NCBI RefSeq assembly: GCF_963583255.1
Contig: NC_084810.1
Location: forward strand, 7,409,751 to 7,473,750
Direction of reading: 5' to 3'
Length of the DNA stretch: 64,000 nucleotides
DNA from: Pyrus communis
Lineage: Eukaryota; Streptophyta; Magnoliopsida; Rosales; Rosaceae
In this document: positions 33,935 to 46,145 of the stretch, piece by piece
Numbering within the stretch: position 1 is the stretch's first letter
How the letters are laid out: every line of letters begins with the position of its first letter
Made by a program: the position numbers and the translations under genes
Notes under the pieces: model-generated
Seen by the model: only the letters and a program-made list of their open reading frames with translations
Databases searched by the model: none
What the model was told of the DNA's origin: nothing

Positions 33935-34265
33935 TAATATTTGGATTCAAACGCTGCATTAAAGTGTCCATTTTTTTGTTTCGTTTTTTCCATCACTCAC
34001 ATGCCTCCTACATACATGTTTTTACATTTGGATTCAATGTGCAATGCAGTGTCTGTTTCCTGATTCTGTTTTATACTTTTGGATTAGGACGCTATGTTGA
34101 AGTGTCTGTTTGCTAGTTTTGTTTTTTTTCCACCACTCACATGCCTTCTACCCTTCGCACCTCATGCGACTCCGGAGTTTTACATTTGGATTTAGACACT
34201 GCAATGCAATGTCCGTTTCATGTTCTGTTTTCTATTTTTGGATTTAGATGCTTTAGTGAAACAAC
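33935..34265. repeat. Degenerate tandem repeat, period near 137 bp
   Basis: TTTGGATT...ACGCT...AAGTGTC...CACTCACATGCCT is seen at about 33942-34010 and again at 34078-34150. Shorter TTTGGATT...GCAATGCA(G/A)TGTC blocks fall between and after them (34028, 34186, 34240). No coding content. Confidence 0.5.
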
Positions 34266-34269
34266 ATAC

Positions 34270-35140
34270 TTCATATATTACTATGCAAAAATTAACATGA
34301 TTAGTGAAACAACTCATCTGAAACTTCACTTGTTTTGTTTACAAGAGAATCATTTGAGTTTGAATCAAAACAACAGCTTAGTATTCATAACATAACCTTG
34401 AATCAAGTAAAACGAAAATATCTTGCTCCAACATTCAAAGCAGATCAAATGAAGGTAGTAATACCATTCTCGGAACATGACTTTTAAAGGTTGTGGCATG
34501 CAAGGCTTTTATCAATGGATCAACCAATGGTTCAATGTTAATAGTACACCACCTCTGACATTATTTTGAACCTTAAGATATTTGACGTCTATAAGCCTTG
34601 AATATTTATGCTTACATATTAGGTTACTGAAGTATCATTATGTTTGCTTCTGGTTAGATATTTTGAGTAGTAAAGAGTGATTTAGTGACTTTTTGTGATT
34701 TTGTTAATGCTCAGTGGTGTTGATATAATACGTTGAGTTGGCACCAATAATTTCATCCACAAAGAATCTAATTAAGGCAACACATTCTCTCTACATGTGC
34801 CAAATTATTCAATTTTCCAAACTTCAGTCTATAAATTAGATTTTATAAAACAAAGGTTATATAGAAAAGCCTATATTCCTAAGGTGTATATATGATATAT
34901 TACCGAAATGTGGGTGACACATAGAGACCCTCTTGGGTAGGACAAGAAACTTCTATATTAATTTAACTGTACACATTTTGGGGGATGAAGGGTCTCTATC
35001 CATGACTTGGAGAAGTAGTTAAATTGAGGGCCCACCTTATATGTGGGTCCAAACTAGCTAACACATGATTCCTTGAGAAATTGTTCTTAATTTAGGTAAA
35101 ATAGATTTGTGTTTTCTTTTTCAAAGATGCAAACAAATCA
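34270..35140. other. Intergenic, nothing firm
   Basis: Sequence at 34440-34620 has a degenerate retroelement flavour but no diagnostic motif. AGAGACCCT (about 34922) and AGGGTCTCT (about 34989) form a 9-bp inverted repeat with a 60-nt loop. Confidence 0.3.
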
Positions 35141-35170
35141 TAGACTTTTTTTTTTTTTTTTTTTTTTTTT

Positions 35171-35671
35171 GGTAATAGTTAGAGGCATGGTTCTTTCTTG
35201 AGGCGATTTACCATTGTTATACGTAATGAACAAGTTGGGGATAGTATTAGTATTGTTAAAAGTGGGTCCTCGGCACGTCTCTCTAATAATTCTACATGGT
35301 ATTAGAGCCAGGAAGCGAGCCCATACTACCACGTGATGGGTGGGTCTCCTAGGCCCTGCGTGACGATGGTGGGTCCCATGGCCCTGTGTGTAAGGTGAGT
35401 CCCCTTGGCTCCACGTGATTGTAGATGTGTGAACCTCCCATGTGTGACCACTAATTGGGTCCCACGTGAGGGGGTGTTTTGAGTCCCACATTGGCTATAT
35501 AAAAAGAGAAATAATAGTTTAAATATCATAACCCTACTCCAACTAAAACTGAGGCCTTTTGTGATAAAACCCCACACCTAACAAATTATGCAGGTGGTAA
35601 TTAAAAAGTTGGAGACAATATCGGTGTTGTTGGAAATGAAGCCTTGGCACATCTCTTTGATAATTCTATAA
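35171..35671 (+). mobile_element. TRIM-type element (terminal-repeat retrotransposon in miniature)
   Basis: A primer-binding site TGGTATTAGAGCC at 35297-35309 matches the initiator tRNA-Met type. A polypurine tract GTGAGGGGG (about 35466-35474) is followed by an LTR starting TGTTTTGAGTCCCACATTGG with TATATAAAA (35475-35671). The left LTR is less well kept: only its last about 120 bp match (TTAGTATTGTT, GGCAC, CTCTCTAATAATTCTACA). The internal part is about 165 bp with GTGGGTC repeats and no coding capacity. Confidence 0.65.
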
Positions 35672-35679
35672 TAAAAGCA

Positions 35680-37140
35680 TATGAATAAAAGTGTCACATG
35701 GGCATTCATGCACGGGTGCCCTACTTGTTGCTTTGTACATGCCGCCACCACCACATACATGTTGGTTTGGGTGCGTAGAAAAATAAGTCACCAAACCTAG
35801 ACTTTATTAGTGTTCTAATCTTGTCCCTAGAAAGGTTGTTTTTAGAAAAACAGAAGCAGAAATTTTGATTCAATTTGTTTGGTTAGGTCGGACTTAAAAT
35901 CCCACTCATAACTTCTGATGAGAAGTTGTCCATAGTGTTATTAGCTTACCGAAAGTATAACGTACTTACAATGATTAAGTTTGGAACTCTATGATGAACT
36001 TTAGACCTAGTAAAACTATTATGCTTTGTATGAGATTATACATCATAGTTTCGAGTAATTGTGAGTTAGTTTAGCTGGTTCCCTTCCACTTGCATTCAGT
36101 CTCTTTTTAGTTCAAAATTCTTCTTGTCAGAGGCTACCTCTCATATATTTTTTATTTTTTCTTTTTGTTTAGTGTCTTTATTCAAGTGAATAATATTCTC
36201 TTGCAGTGATTTGTCTTATGGTGAATTCACTTACAGTGATTTGATCTAAGTTCTTCATCATTGCTTTTCTACTCCTCCTTCATACCAAGTCTACTCTCGG
36301 TATTATTTCTCAAATACCTCCTACCATTTCCAAACTTTGATCAATCATCTATTTGAAGGACTTTGTTGCAATATGCTCCTATGTATGTTTTTGGCTAAGT
36401 TAAATCAAGACTCATATGTTCCATTTTAAGGACAATTAAATCATTTGAGATCAAGTTCAAATCCACAAATCCGTCAACTGCTCCACAAATTCTTCATGGC
36501 GAAATGCAATGAGTTCTATGATGGTGTAATGGATGTATAGTAGCTTTTTTTTTCTCTTGCTAGTCACTTCATTTTCCTTTGTAAGTCTTGGGGTTTAGAG
36601 GGCCAGCACTGATTTTAGGAGACTTGGATTATGAAGGGCCTGTTGAAATTTCTCTCAACAAATCAAATTGGAGATGAAATTGCTTTCCATAACTTTAATT
36701 AATTTGTTTACAAAAGAGAATTTATTTGAGCTAACTGAAATATTTGTGTGGTTAATATGCATGCTACTACGTGAAAATAAAACAAGGACCATTGTATGAG
36801 CCAGATAGGTGGATCACAACCACAAGCAATACATTTTACTCTCGTGCATGTACAATAACCATATATACACTAACACTTTGCTAAAATTGGAGTTACCATT
36901 ATAAAACGAGATCGGGAGATATGTGGCATATAAATGTGAAAGTGTTAATTTTATGAATGGAACGGGAATGATGCGTCGCTAGCATATAAACATGGCGCAC
37001 ATGCATGCACTCCCACCAGTGACAGTGAGTGGTTAATTTATTTGGTAGTCCTTCAAGTTGAACCAAATGTTTGGCCTTCTGTACTTGAAAACCGTGAGAA
37101 ACAAGGCTTATTTATTGAAAACCATGAGAAACAAGGCTTA
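35680..37140. other. Intergenic, nothing recognised
   Basis: AT-rich. A short direct repeat (TTGAAAACCGTGAGAAACAA / TTGAAAACCATGAGAAACAA) lies at about 37086 and 37116. No gene. Confidence 0.35.
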
Positions 37141-37142
37141 TT

Positions 37143-37440
37143 CACTAGTACAAAAAACACTTTGTGCGATGCAGGTCCTTTGTTCCACAAAAATTAACTC
37201 AACAAACCTTTGTTGGGCACCAACCGTCACGCCAAGACAGTGAAAAAAGGGTTCGCGCGATGAAGAAGTGACCTATGTCGCGCAAAACCACTTTGCGCAA
37301 TGTAGGTTCCTATGTCGTGCAAAGTGATTTTGCGCGACATAGGTTTCTATGTCGTGCAAAGTGGTTTTGCTCGACCTAGGTTATACATCGCACAAAGTAG
37401 TTTTGAGTGACGTAGATCACTTCTTCGTCACTCAAACCCT
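37143..37440 (+). mobile_element. CACTA-type transposon end with subterminal repeats
   Basis: Starts CACTAGTACAAAAAACAC, the form of a CACTA terminal inverted repeat. About 100-280 bp inside are repeated subterminal motifs (TTTGCGCGACATAGGT, TATGTCGTGCAAAGTG and variants) in both orientations. Related motifs recur at 40680-40865. The matching opposite terminus (GTACTAGTG) was not found, so the element is broken or rearranged. Confidence 0.6.
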
Positions 37441-37598
37441 TGTTTTTTTTTTTTTTTTTTGACAAAAATATTTTTTATTTAATTTTTAATAAATATTGTA
37501 ATTAAATTTTAAACAATAATTAATAAATCAAGAAAAAGTATTTAATTATAAAATATATTAAAATGGACATACAAGATGTTCGAATATAAAAGAAAAAA

Positions 37599-37916
37599 CT
37601 ACAACAAGTAGTCTTCTAGGCTTAATGCATCAGGGTACTGGGTATCGGCTAGGCAAAGTGGTTGGGAGGTCAAAGGTGGAGCAACATCAGGTGCTAGCAT
37701 CGGGATTTGGAGACGGGATATCTGTAAGGCCCGTAAGATCATACTCATCTTCTCGTCCTGGGCCGAAAATTGGGCTACAATCTTGGCTTCCCGTGTTGCT
37801 TGTTGGGCCGCAAGCTGACCTTTTAGGGTTGCCACTTCCTCCGTCAGGGTGATGACCTGTCCTGTGGTCGATCTGGAAGAGGAGGCACCCATCTCACGAA
37901 CCCGCGCTCTCCCCAT
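37599..37916 (-). pseudogene. Possible C-terminal piece of a Ptta/En/Spm-type transposase
   Basis: A 105-residue frame with a coiled-coil-like segment (VITLTEEVATLKGQLAAQQA, then REAKIVAQFSAQDEKMS) after a basic/Ser-rich start and before a short acidic end. Plant En/Spm-type transposases often end in such a coiled coil, and it lies 160 bp inside a CACTA-type end, pointing inward. No catalytic domain is present. The identity is inference from position and composition. Confidence 0.4.
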
Positions 37917-37919
37917 ACA

Positions 37920-39840
37920 CCAAACAACCTTGCCATAACGACGACCGAGCTTCTAAGCAACAACAACGAGTCACCAAACTAGGGATGCTAAATAGTCATC
38001 AAACTAGGAATGCTATATACCACTAGAAATCCACTTGCAAATATGATTCACTAGTCACAACAAAAATATCCAATTTCTGAAAACTGCGTTGAACCCAAGT
38101 GCTAATATTTCATCAAACACAAAAAATAAAATCCAAGAAATGCCCTCATAAGCAACAAACCATATATATCCAAACCAATTACCAACACATATATTTAAAG
38201 ACAACCGATTAAAACAAATTAACCAAAAAAACAACCCATGTAAAAAGATAACGCGAAAACATAGAAGCAGCAACAGAGGAATATTTGTACCAGTAATTCT
38301 CTGAGATAAGGCAACACTCAACAAAAGCCAACGAATGCCAAGATACAAACATGTTATCCTGAATTTAATCAGAAGACCAGGTATGCTCAGATTGAGGAAC
38401 CTAAGGTTAATGCACAAGAAAAATGAAGAGAAATATACTTGGAAGGGAATATTTACCACAATCTAATCACCGAAAATAATGCAGTCTGTTTTAAAATTCA
38501 ACATATGCTTAGAACAAATTGCTGTCATGAACACTAACAAGACTGTTTGCTAAGAGAAACATCAAAATAATAAATCAACCAAAGATCAACTACTTATATA
38601 TCAACCGGAATTACAACCCAATTCAAAAGAATTGGGGTTTAACTCCATGATCATGTCCATTTTCGCTTTTGGGAAACGACCCACTAACTGAGCAATCTAA
38701 TTGAAATTTGAATTCTGATATCAAAAGTCAAACTACAAATGCGCAACATGACCACATAATCCAAGGAAGAAATTGCAGAGAAAGAAATAAAAAGACTTAT
38801 GTTTATCTCCGGTATTGTAACCCCTAGCTTAGCACACAAAATTTTCTTGAACACATTAAACTTAGGAGCCAAGTCCTTTGCAGCAAGGCCACCATCAACA
38901 CCAAATTCATTAAACCTACATATACAAATGTGCCATCAACACAAAGGAACATGATTTTGTTTTAATTTTTATACACTTCAAAGTGCAACCAAATTTTTGA
39001 CAATCTCAACAATAAGCCTAGCAAAGTCGTCTTGCAATATAGAATACAAAGGGATACACATCAAGGCTGTAAATAATATGTAAAAGTTAAAACATTAGCA
39101 AAACCAACGGGTAAAGCACCCATAAGATACTGAAACTTAACAATATCAGGGTAGAAAACTCATGCGAGGAGTTACAAGCTATAAATTGGAACTGTAACAA
39201 CTTTTATCTTGCATTCTTTTCTTTGTGAGTTAAACGTTGGCACATGTTAAAAACCTTCTCACTCTACATTGGTTAGAGCACCTCAATGGCCAATTCCTTG
39301 ACTTCACATCTGTTGATTGGGACCCTATCAAGTATTTCCAAGAGAATAAAAAGAATCATCACTATGCAAGAAATTTGGTACGTGAAAAATAAGGCACATA
39401 CATATGCTTGAAATGATGATCTTGCCAACAACATCTAGTATAGTTACCACATTATCCATGACTTTAAGCACTGACAAATCCTTATCAAGATCAAGTACAA
39501 TTTTTCTTGTGAAGTATGCTTTGTACAAATAAATACATAGTCTTTGGAAGAGTCAACTTTACTGGCATGCACTGTGAAATTTTTTTGTCATGCATGAAAG
39601 AGGAATATACAGTGATAGAATGGTGTATGCGTATTTGGAAATGGTAGTGATCGGCTAACTGTGGCGGCAATTGTGATTGCTTAGATGTTAGCAAAATGGT
39701 ACTAGTTGCATCATAAAGAGACAATGTAGTGAAGAACAATGCAAGAGAAATGATAGGCACAAACAATAGTGGTGCCTTGTCAAGTGTTAATAGTCATGAA
39801 ATAAAAGAATCGAGTATTATGAAGCTATCTCATGATTCCA
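37920..39840. other. Possible interior of the CACTA-type element, no domains seen
   Basis: AT-rich sequence with several short open frames on the minus strand (e.g. 38055-38459) made of hydrophobic low-complexity residues. None resembles a transposase or host protein. Confidence 0.3.
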
Positions 39841-39844
39841 AAAC

Positions 39845-41100
39845 CAATTATAAACGAAAAATCACGATTTAACGGTTATTTCAACTCTGATTTCGATTAA
39901 TTTTTAAAGCTACACTCCTTGATCCTATATAAATACAATGAATGTATTCAATCTTCCTTTTAAAATATTTACACTAGTGGATTAATGAAAGTATAAATAA
40001 ACTCTAAGTGTTAGTGAATCTATCGTTTTGATAGGATACGCATTATACGAAACTAATTTCAAGGATCCAACCGTCAAACTTATTTGTATATGCTTCGAGA
40101 TTGCATACGCCAAAAATTGCAAAAAATAAATATGCAGAGATCAAGTAACGGGACAAAATTTTCGATGGTTATAAACAAAAAAATCACGAATTAACAGTTA
40201 TTTTAACTCTGTTTTTTATGATTTTTTTACAGCTACACTCCTTGACCCTATATACAATGAATGAATTCGATCTTCAATTTAAAATATTAACACTAGTGGA
40301 TACCACAAAATCTTATGTTATACTTAATGAAAATATAAATAAACTCTTGAGTGTTAGTGAATCTATTGTTTTGATGGGATATGCATTATATGAAACTAGT
40401 TTTAACGTTCCAACCGTCAAACATGTTTGTATATATTTCGAGATCGCATACGCCAAAAATCGCAAAAAACAAACATTCAAAGATCAAGTAATGAGACAAA
40501 ACTTTTCGATAGTTATAAAAGAAAAATCACGATTTAACGGTTATTTTAACTTTGATTTTGATGATTTTTTACAACTACACTCCTTGACCCTATATGAATA
40601 CAATGAATGAACTCGATTGTCAATTTAAAATATTTACACAAGTGGATACCACAAAATCTTAAGTTATACCACAAAGTTGTTGACTTTACATGACGAAGGT
40701 GTGCATTCATCGTGCAAAATAGCTTTGCGCGACGTAGGTGCACCTTCATCACACAAAGTAGTTTTGCATGACGGCAGTCTTTGTCCCGCAAAACTGTTTT
40801 GCTCGACGTAGGTGCACCTATGTCGCGCAAAGCTATTTTGCACAATGACCCCATCATGGCGTCGCGCAAGTTATATTTAATATATATATATATATATATA
40901 TATTATAAAATTTAGTGAAAATGTGACTTTACTACCTTCAAATTTAGTTTTTGTTTTACATAAAACCCATAGTAATATATTTTTCTAACAAAAACCCGAT
41001 CCGAGCTACAATAATAAATTTAAAGCTACTTAATAAATATACATACCATTCAATTTCTTAAGTGTTATACTTACAAAATGAATAAATTTAAAGCTACTTA

Positions 41101-41147
<47 letters not shown>

Positions 41148-42305
41148 ATTGAACTTGATGTGGTACGCATTCTATGAAACTAGTTTCAACAATCCAACCG
41201 TCAAACATGTTTGTATATACTTTGAGACCGAATACGCCAAAATCGCAAAAAACAAACAGTCAGAGATCAAGTAACGGGACAAAAGTTTTTTACGATTATA
41301 AATGAAAAATCACGATTTAATGGTTATTTTAACTCCGAATTTGAAGATTTTTTTACAGCTACACTCCTTGACCCTATATGAATACAATGAATGAATTAGA
41401 TCTTCAATCTAAAATATTTACACTAGTGGATATCACAAAATCTTCATTTTATACATAATGAAAGTATAAATAAACTCTAAGTGTTAGTGAGTCTAACGTT
41501 TTGATGGGATGCACATTTTACGAAACTAATTTCAACGATCCAACTATCAAGCTTGTTATAAACGAAAAATCACGATTTAACGGTTGTTTTAACTCCGATT
41601 TTGATGATTTTTTAGAGCTACACTCCTTGACCCTATATGAATACAATGAATGAATTCAATCTTCAATTTAAAATATTTACACGAGTGGATACCACAAAAT
41701 CTTTATGTTATACTTAAAGAAACTATAAATAAAATGTAAGTGTTAGTGAATCTATCGTTTTGATGGGATACGCATTCTATGAAGCTAATTTCAACGATCC
41801 AACCGTCAAACTTGTTTGTATATGCTTCGAGATCGCATACACCACAAATCGCAAAAAACAAACATTTAGAGATTAAGTAACAAGACAAAACTTTTCGACG
41901 GTTATCAACGGAAAATCATGATTTAACGGTTATCTTAACTCTGATTTTGATGATTTTTTATAATTACTCTCCTTGACACTATATGAATACAATGAATGAA
42001 TTTGATCTTCAATTTAAAATATTTACACTAGTGGATACCACAAAATCTTTATGTTATACTTAATGAAAGTATAAATAAACTCTAAGTGTTAGTGAATCTA
42101 TCGTTTATTGGATATGCATTCTACGAAGTTAATTTCAACGATCTAACTGTCAAATTTGTTTATATATACGTCGAGAGCGCATACGCCAAAAATCTCAAAA
42201 AACAAACATTCAGAGATCAAGTAACGGGACAAAACTTTTCGATAGTTATCAACAAAAAATCATGATTTAACGGTTATTTGAACTCCGATTTTGATGATTT
42301 TTTCG
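39845..42305. repeat. Tandem array, unit about 320-356 bp, seven partial to full copies
   Basis: The landmark CACGATTTAACGGTTATTTT (with variants) occurs at about 39864, 40185, 40528, 41311, 41571, 41927 and 42261. Each is followed in order by CTACACTCCTTGA, AATACAATGAATGAATT, AAATATTTACACTAGTGGAT, AGTGTTAGTGAATCTAT, CGATCCAACCGTCAAAC and GAGATCAAGTAACGGGAC. The third interval is interrupted by CACTA-type subterminal repeats and (AT)n tracts. No ORF is conserved across units. Confidence 0.82.
40680..40872. repeat. Second cluster of CACTA-type subterminal repeats
   Basis: GTCGCGCAAAGCTATTTTGC, GCTTTGCGCGACGTAGGTG and variants repeat in both orientations. They match the motifs at 37245-37430 and sit within the tandem array. 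Confidence 0.6.
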
Positions 42306-42524
42306 CGAGTCTTTTTAGAGCTTATCGACGGCCACGTAAATATGTAGCAGGCTCTTCCAAATTCACTATATATATATATATATATATAAGCGGAGCGTCC
42401 TCACTGATAGAAGCTACACCGTGCATTGATTTGGCACAATTACACTGTGATAGTGTTAGAGTAGCCACAACAGTGGTAGGGTGGTCTGATCGGGAGGTTC
42501 TTGAGTTTAACTCTGAATGAAAGC

Positions 42525-43130
42525 ACCAATTGTTGGAACCAAATCTACACATTGCCACTTGTGGTAGAGATGCCCAAAAATGCTAACCTGTAAAAAAACA
42601 AACAACCATAACCAAGCCAACAATCAAATGGGGTGTGCCGATCCAAGGCTATCAGACGGTCAGGTTAGTAAGCAATATTAAGACTCAAGTAATGGACAAG
42701 AGAAATGCAGAGATTGCGTAACCAGAAGTGAACCCTAGAATAGTGTTTATACAAGTTGAGGAGAGGGCCTTTTAGAATATTAGAATCCTTATTAGACTAG
42801 GAGAATCCATGAGGATATCTAGGAAGAAGATATTGTATCCTTTTAGGAGTGTGATTACTTGTAGTTGCATGTCAATCCTTAGATTGTAAAGACTCCAAGA
42901 TTATAGGAAACATGTTGATTCCTTGCTAGATTAGGTTCCTAAATTTTGCGAAACAAGCATGATTTATCTCAGCGAAGTTGACGGACTTCGCCCACTGATT
43001 CTAAAACAGGATGATGGTGGCTTCGTCGATCTGTTTAGTCAGCTCCGTAATCAAGGTTGTTGAGTCCATATTTGGACTTCTAAGGTAAACGTATTCTGAT
43101 TTGCCTTACTTCAACCCTAAAAAATCATGG
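42525..43130 (-). mobile_element. Putative solo LTR or LTR remnant
   Basis: On the minus strand TGGTGCTTTCATTC (about 42503-42518) follows a TGTTGG-bounded edge at about 42529. The TTGGTGCTTTCATT phrase is one I associate with the primer-binding region of plant LTR elements. The block to the right has LTR-like composition but I did not find its partner or coding domains. Confidence 0.35.
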
Positions 43131-43134
43131 TCCC

Positions 43135-44270
43135 ATTGGGTGGTTTTAAGAAAGTGGAGTGATTACAATTGAGATGAATGTGGGAGAAAAGTTGTAGTTT
43201 TTTTTTTTTTTTTTTCTTTTAAATTTGGTTCTATTTTGTTTGTAGTAAGAGATGTTGAGAGGAGAGACGTGGAGTTTGATTTTATGTTTTAATCTTTAAT
43301 TGGTTTTTTTTTTTTTTTTGTGGTTTGGTATATTTATGCACAATTTAATTATATGATTATTTTTTGTCAGTTATGGGTAAAAGATTAGAATCATCTATTT
43401 CATATTTTTCATATCAATATTTCCACCGATAGATTTTAAATCCTATATTTAATGTAACTAGATAAAAGTCACACACTATGTGTGTGTTTAAATATTTGAT
43501 AAAAAAAAATTGGAAAAAAAAAAGGGAAAAGTAGGAAGTGTGTGAGAGAAAGTGGAGGAGTAAAAACTATGGTTACATGTGGATGAGGGAAGGAAAAAAA
43601 ACCAAAAAAATTTGTTTTTGTGAAATTACTTTAATTCCTATATATTTTTTTCTTTTATAATATTTGTTCAGTTATGATCAATCACAAGCAGCCCTTGTTA
43701 CTTCTGTCCTGCTCATGATCAATCACAAACGTACAGGCCTTATTAATTAGTGAAAACGAGTCTAATTAGAGTCTTATCCATCGTGCAATTCGTCTTTTAA
43801 AGAGGAATGAATCCATGTACTCATTTGGGGAAGAAATCTAACTACTTTGCCACTTAAATTGGGTCTCTCGCAAAAGTCGATGCCTTTTCTGGCGACTATC
43901 GTTTTCCCGCAATCATATTGCACCTCGGGCGCACACTTTCATGAAGATAGGAACTGAATAAGTGACAGCATAACCCTACTTTCTCCAATCCCTAACCAAT
44001 CAGCATACAGAATTCAGCCACGGCAGCTTCCCACTAGGGCATAAGTACCTTCACCTGGCAGTTTATCCCAGAAGTACAGCCTCACGACCTGAACCTCTTT
44101 CAAAGCCACGAGACAGATCTACAGAGCTTCACGCACCATTGTCATCTCCAAGTATTGCACAGCCTTTGCTTTAATCCCTAATCAATTCTTGCTACAGCTG
44201 AAAATGGCCGAAAGAGAAATGATCAGCCACAGTCATATTTCTACCGGGGGGCTAACAACAATCTCCAAAC
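43135..44270. other. Upstream region of the START-domain gene
   Basis: AT-rich with poly(T) tracts, becoming less AT-rich after about 43850, compatible with a promoter and 5' UTR. An upstream ATG at 44205 opens a 22-codon frame that stops (TGA at 44273-44275) overlapping the main start, i.e. a possible uORF. No homeodomain-coding sequence is visible here. Confidence 0.4.
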
Positions 44271-44271
44271 C

Positions 44272-46093
44272 ATGAATTATTCTGAGAATTTCGGAGAAGA
44301 GTCCCCAATTCTAAAGCTCCAACCCGTTGAGAAGTAAGTTCTATGAAATAAGCTAGAGATGTAATTAATTAAGCTCAAATATATAGACAGGCATTGCTTA
44401 TCTTTCTCTTGTTGATCACTTTTCTTGGTTTTTTTTTTATGTTTTACTTTGTTGTCATCATCATCACGATTCTAATCGCATTAGGGTTTGTTTTTCTTCA
44501 GATCCGTGAAAGAAGTGTGTACAGGGTCAAGTAGTAAGATTACAAAAACGGTTGAGGCGTACTGCGAATCAGGATTAGAGTTCTGGGTTGATTTAAAGGT
44601 AATTAAGATTAGATAGTTGATTTGTAGCAGCGTGGTCACCCTTTTGCACCCAAGTTCGAATCTCCTCCTTGTAGATTTTAATTAGAATGTCTTGTAAAAA
44701 AAAGTAAAATTTACTAAAAATCTTTTTTCATTTTGATTAGGATTGTCGGATACGAAGCACTTGAGTCTCATAAAGTTAACCTTCTATCTATCATCATTTC
44801 GATCTGCTTCGATATTTTGTCATGTTAACCAAAAGCAAATTTTTTTTAAAAAAAATTTTGTGTCAAGTTAACCGAGCTCAATCTTTTTTCATTTGTGTTA
44901 TCAAATTTTGTCAAATTCAGTCGTCATACTTTTGGTTAACTTTCAGACAGATAGTCCACAACTTCATTTAGATCAATGGACCTACCTCAACTCACTGTGC
45001 CGGCACCCCCTCAAGGTTCATCCCCACAAGCTGATCACCTCTCAAATTTTGGCTCACAAATGCTTCTTGCAAGCAACAGTATCCAAAGAGCCAGTGACCT
45101 ACTCGTTTCAGTCTCACTAGGTGCTGAAATGAACAGAATCAAAACCACTGAGCTAGCTTCTCAAGCAATGGAAGAGCTGAAAAAACTGGCTTTGGCTAGA
45201 GAGCCTCTTTGGCAAGTTGACATAGAAAACAACACTGAAATACTGAGTGGGATCGAGTATACGAGGGAATTTGGGGATATCAGCACCACATTGACGGAGA
45301 TAGTGAGAATGGTTGAGGTAAGAGAGTCTCAATCTCTGCCAAACTTGGACCTTAACAGTTCTGAATATTCAGTAGGAAGTAATGAACATAGGCCAAGGGA
45401 ACTTGGAGGACCAAAGCCTGCTAGTTTTGAAGCTTCACGAGAAATTGGTTTTGTCCAAATGAATCCCGCAAGCATTATTGAACTGCTAATGGATTTGGTA
45501 GGTTCTCATTTGAGAATTAACTTAATTTAATTTTTTTAAAGCAAGTTTGAACAAAGAATGCTAAAATGCTAATAATTGCTTAAATTTTGTTTGATAATTA
45601 GGGGCAGTGGTCACAAGCATTTTCTACTGTCGTCTCTAGGGCATCGATCATGGGAGTGTTGTCATCCACTGGAGTGCAAGGAAACTATGATGGAACTCTT
45701 CAAGTGGTAATATAAATGCCCTATTTATAGACACAATCGTGCATGTGTGATGACTATATATGCTCTATTGATTGGTGTGAGATTCACGTACTGTGACCCC
45801 CACACTAATTAACCGCTAACGCTAACACTCCTCTTATGTTTATTAAACCGTAAAACTAATGATATCAAGTTATTAATTGTTGTTTCCAGATGACAGCTGA
45901 ATTTCAGGCCCCTGCACCTTTAATCCCAACTAGAGAAAGTTATTTTGCAAGGTATTGCAAAAATCTGGGCGACGGCATGTGGGGAGTTGTGGATGTTTCC
46001 TTGGAAAAATTGTTTCAACTTCCATCAAGAAACTTTCGAAGACAACCATCTGGTTGTTTGATTCAAGAGATGCCAAATGGATGGTCTCAGGTG

Positions 46094-46145
<52 letters not shown>

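Noticed and set aside
38055..38459. 134-residue hydrophobic minus-strand frame
   Set aside because: Low-complexity Leu/Phe/Ile residues from AT-rich DNA, and no match to a membrane family.
39845..42305. Regular spacing considered as a CRISPR-like or centromeric array
   Set aside because: Units are 320-356 bp without short direct repeats and unique spacers, and the DNA is plant nuclear. Only seven diverged copies do not indicate a centromere.
44502..44598. [12 protein letters not shown] read as a homeodomain remnant (compare VKFWFQN)
   Set aside because: Only two or three residues agree, with no surrounding homeodomain sequence, so similarity is not above chance.
45930..46142. Cys/Val repeat frames over the (CA)n microsatellite
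   Set aside because: They are microsatellite translations overlapping a real exon of the START gene on the other strand or frame.
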